Of a stretch of 64,000 nt of DNA, positions 63,389-64,000 are shown in pieces (the first letter of the stretch is position 1; each line of letters begins with the position of its first letter). The position numbers and the translations under genes are program-made. Under the pieces are notes generated by a model, which had not been told where the DNA came from, did not search any database, and worked only from the letters and a program-made list of their open reading frames with translations. Source of the DNA: Schlegelella_A sp036496385 (GTDB taxonomy: Bacteria > Pseudomonadota > Gammaproteobacteria > Burkholderiales > Burkholderiaceae_C); the NCBI GenBank assembly GCA_036496385.1, contig DASXLD010000092.1, positions 1 through 64,000 of the forward strand, read 5' to 3'.

Positions 63389-64000
63389 TTAGACGAGCCG
63401 ATGGCGGAACAGCCATCCGGCGGTGGGCATCGTCACCGCGGTGATGACGACGAGGGGAACGAAATCCGGCAGCAGGACGCCGAGGCCGGCGCCTTCGAGA
63501 TAGACACGGCGGACCATGTCGATGCCGAAGCGGAGCGGATTGACGTAGGTCGCGATCTGCAGCACCTCGGGCATGTTGGCGACCGGCGTCGTCAGGCCCG
63601 AGAGCAGCATCATCGGCATCAGCAGCACGAAGGTGTACAGCATCGCCTGCTGCATGCTGGCGGCGACGGCGCTGATCGACAGGCCGATGCCGACGCCGGC
63701 GGTCATGAACATCAGCAGCGCCGCGTAGAGCGCCCACACCGAGCCGGCCATCGGCACTCCGAACCAGAACCGCGTCACCAGCAGCACCAGGGTGCTCTGC
63801 ACCATGCCGATCAGGATCGGCGGGATCGCCTTGCCGACCATGATCTCGGTCGGCGCCAGCGGGGTGACGAGGAGCTGGTCGAACGTGCCCTGCTCGCGCT
63901 CGCGCGCGACCGAGAGCGCGGTCAGCAGCAGCGTCTGCAGCACGCTCAGCGTCGCGATCAGCGCCGGCATGAAGTTCCAGCGCGTCTCCAGGTTGGGGTT
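63389..64000 (-). CDS. ABC-2 type transporter permease (YhhJ/YbhR-like), C-terminal part
   Basis: The frame is open to the window edge, so the 5' end is missing; the ATG at 63970 is internal. The visible 203 residues have about five hydrophobic segments and ABC-2 landmarks: 'TALSVAREREQGTFDQLLVTPL' near the coupling helix, 'PMMLLSGLTTPVANMPEVLQ' and 'YVNPLRFGIDMVRRVYLEG'. This is the drug/antibiotic-export group that works with an HlyD-type adaptor and an outer-membrane duct. It precedes the NodT-type gene in one operon; the ATPase should lie beyond 64 kb. Confidence 0.88.
   Translation of the reverse strand, partial: NPNLETRWNFMPALIATLSVLQTLLLTALSVAREREQGTFDQLLVTPLAPTEIMVGKAIPPILIGMVQSTLVLLVTRFWFGVPMAGSVWALYAALLMFMTAGVGIGLSISAVAASMQQAMLYTFVLLMPMMLLSGLTTPVANMPEVLQIATYVNPLRFGIDMVRRVYLEGAGLGVLLPDFVPLVVITAVTMPTAGWLFRHRLV

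Overview
The window is GC-rich DNA of a Gram-negative, aerobic, aromatic-degrading bacterium. The best guess is a betaproteobacterium of the Burkholderiales type. The grounds are strongly G/C-biased third codon positions, two LivHMGF-type ABC importers, many 'CGGGG'-type lipoproteins, and a complete benzoyl-CoA epoxidation (box) gene set with a BoxR-type regulator. I see no rRNA, intact tRNA, insertion sequence or CRISPR array. Taxonomy is inferred from gene content only.

Layout. 1-3.7 kb, + strand, visibly lower GC: the right end of a defence island. It holds the 3' end of a type I restriction specificity gene (hsdS), a coupled ABC/AAA-type ATPase, an HNH nuclease (a Septu-like pair) and a truncated McrB-like N-terminal fragment. 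It ends in a sequence resembling the 3' end of tRNA-Phe followed by a terminator, as expected of an integration site. 3.8-8.4 kb, - strand: branched-chain amino-acid-type ABC importer no. 1. 8.5-11.9 kb: housekeeping and stress genes (ThpR, VOC protein, hemerythrin with a basic tail, GST).

12.1-25.9 kb, + strand: four very large, tightly packed genes (1106, 1207, 1636 and 643 aa). The first is a DUF6603 protein; the other three belong to families I know only as uncharacterised. No signal peptides, catalytic motifs or phage/injection-system parts are visible. This is the strongest candidate for an undescribed multi-protein system. 26-29.6 kb: two small genes and an M16 peptidase pair (inactive plus active subunit). 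29.7-33.8 kb: sulfate-binding protein and cysHDN with start/stop overlaps.

33.9-49.9 kb is an aromatic-acid block: an ABM-family monooxygenase-like protein, ABC importer no. 2, a tannase/feruloyl-esterase-family lipoprotein, an AraC regulator, an alpha/beta hydrolase, benzoate-CoA ligase, BoxR and BoxCBA. TGCA-N6-TGCA operator-like boxes sit at the bclA/boxR and boxC promoters. A plausible flow is ester hydrolysis, import, CoA activation, epoxidation (BoxAB) and ring cleavage (BoxC); boxD is not in the window.

51.7-60.6 kb, - strand: a six-gene oxidative operon. In transcription order it encodes a di-heme cytochrome c lipoprotein, a GMC oxidoreductase, a 143-aa conserved hypothetical, a 431-aa membrane protein with an internal duplication, a DyP peroxidase and a catalase-like haem protein. 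The combination suggests an undescribed redox pathway. 61.1-64.0 kb: an NAD(P)-binding protein and the end of an efflux operon (outer-membrane factor and ABC-2 permease, cut by the window edge).
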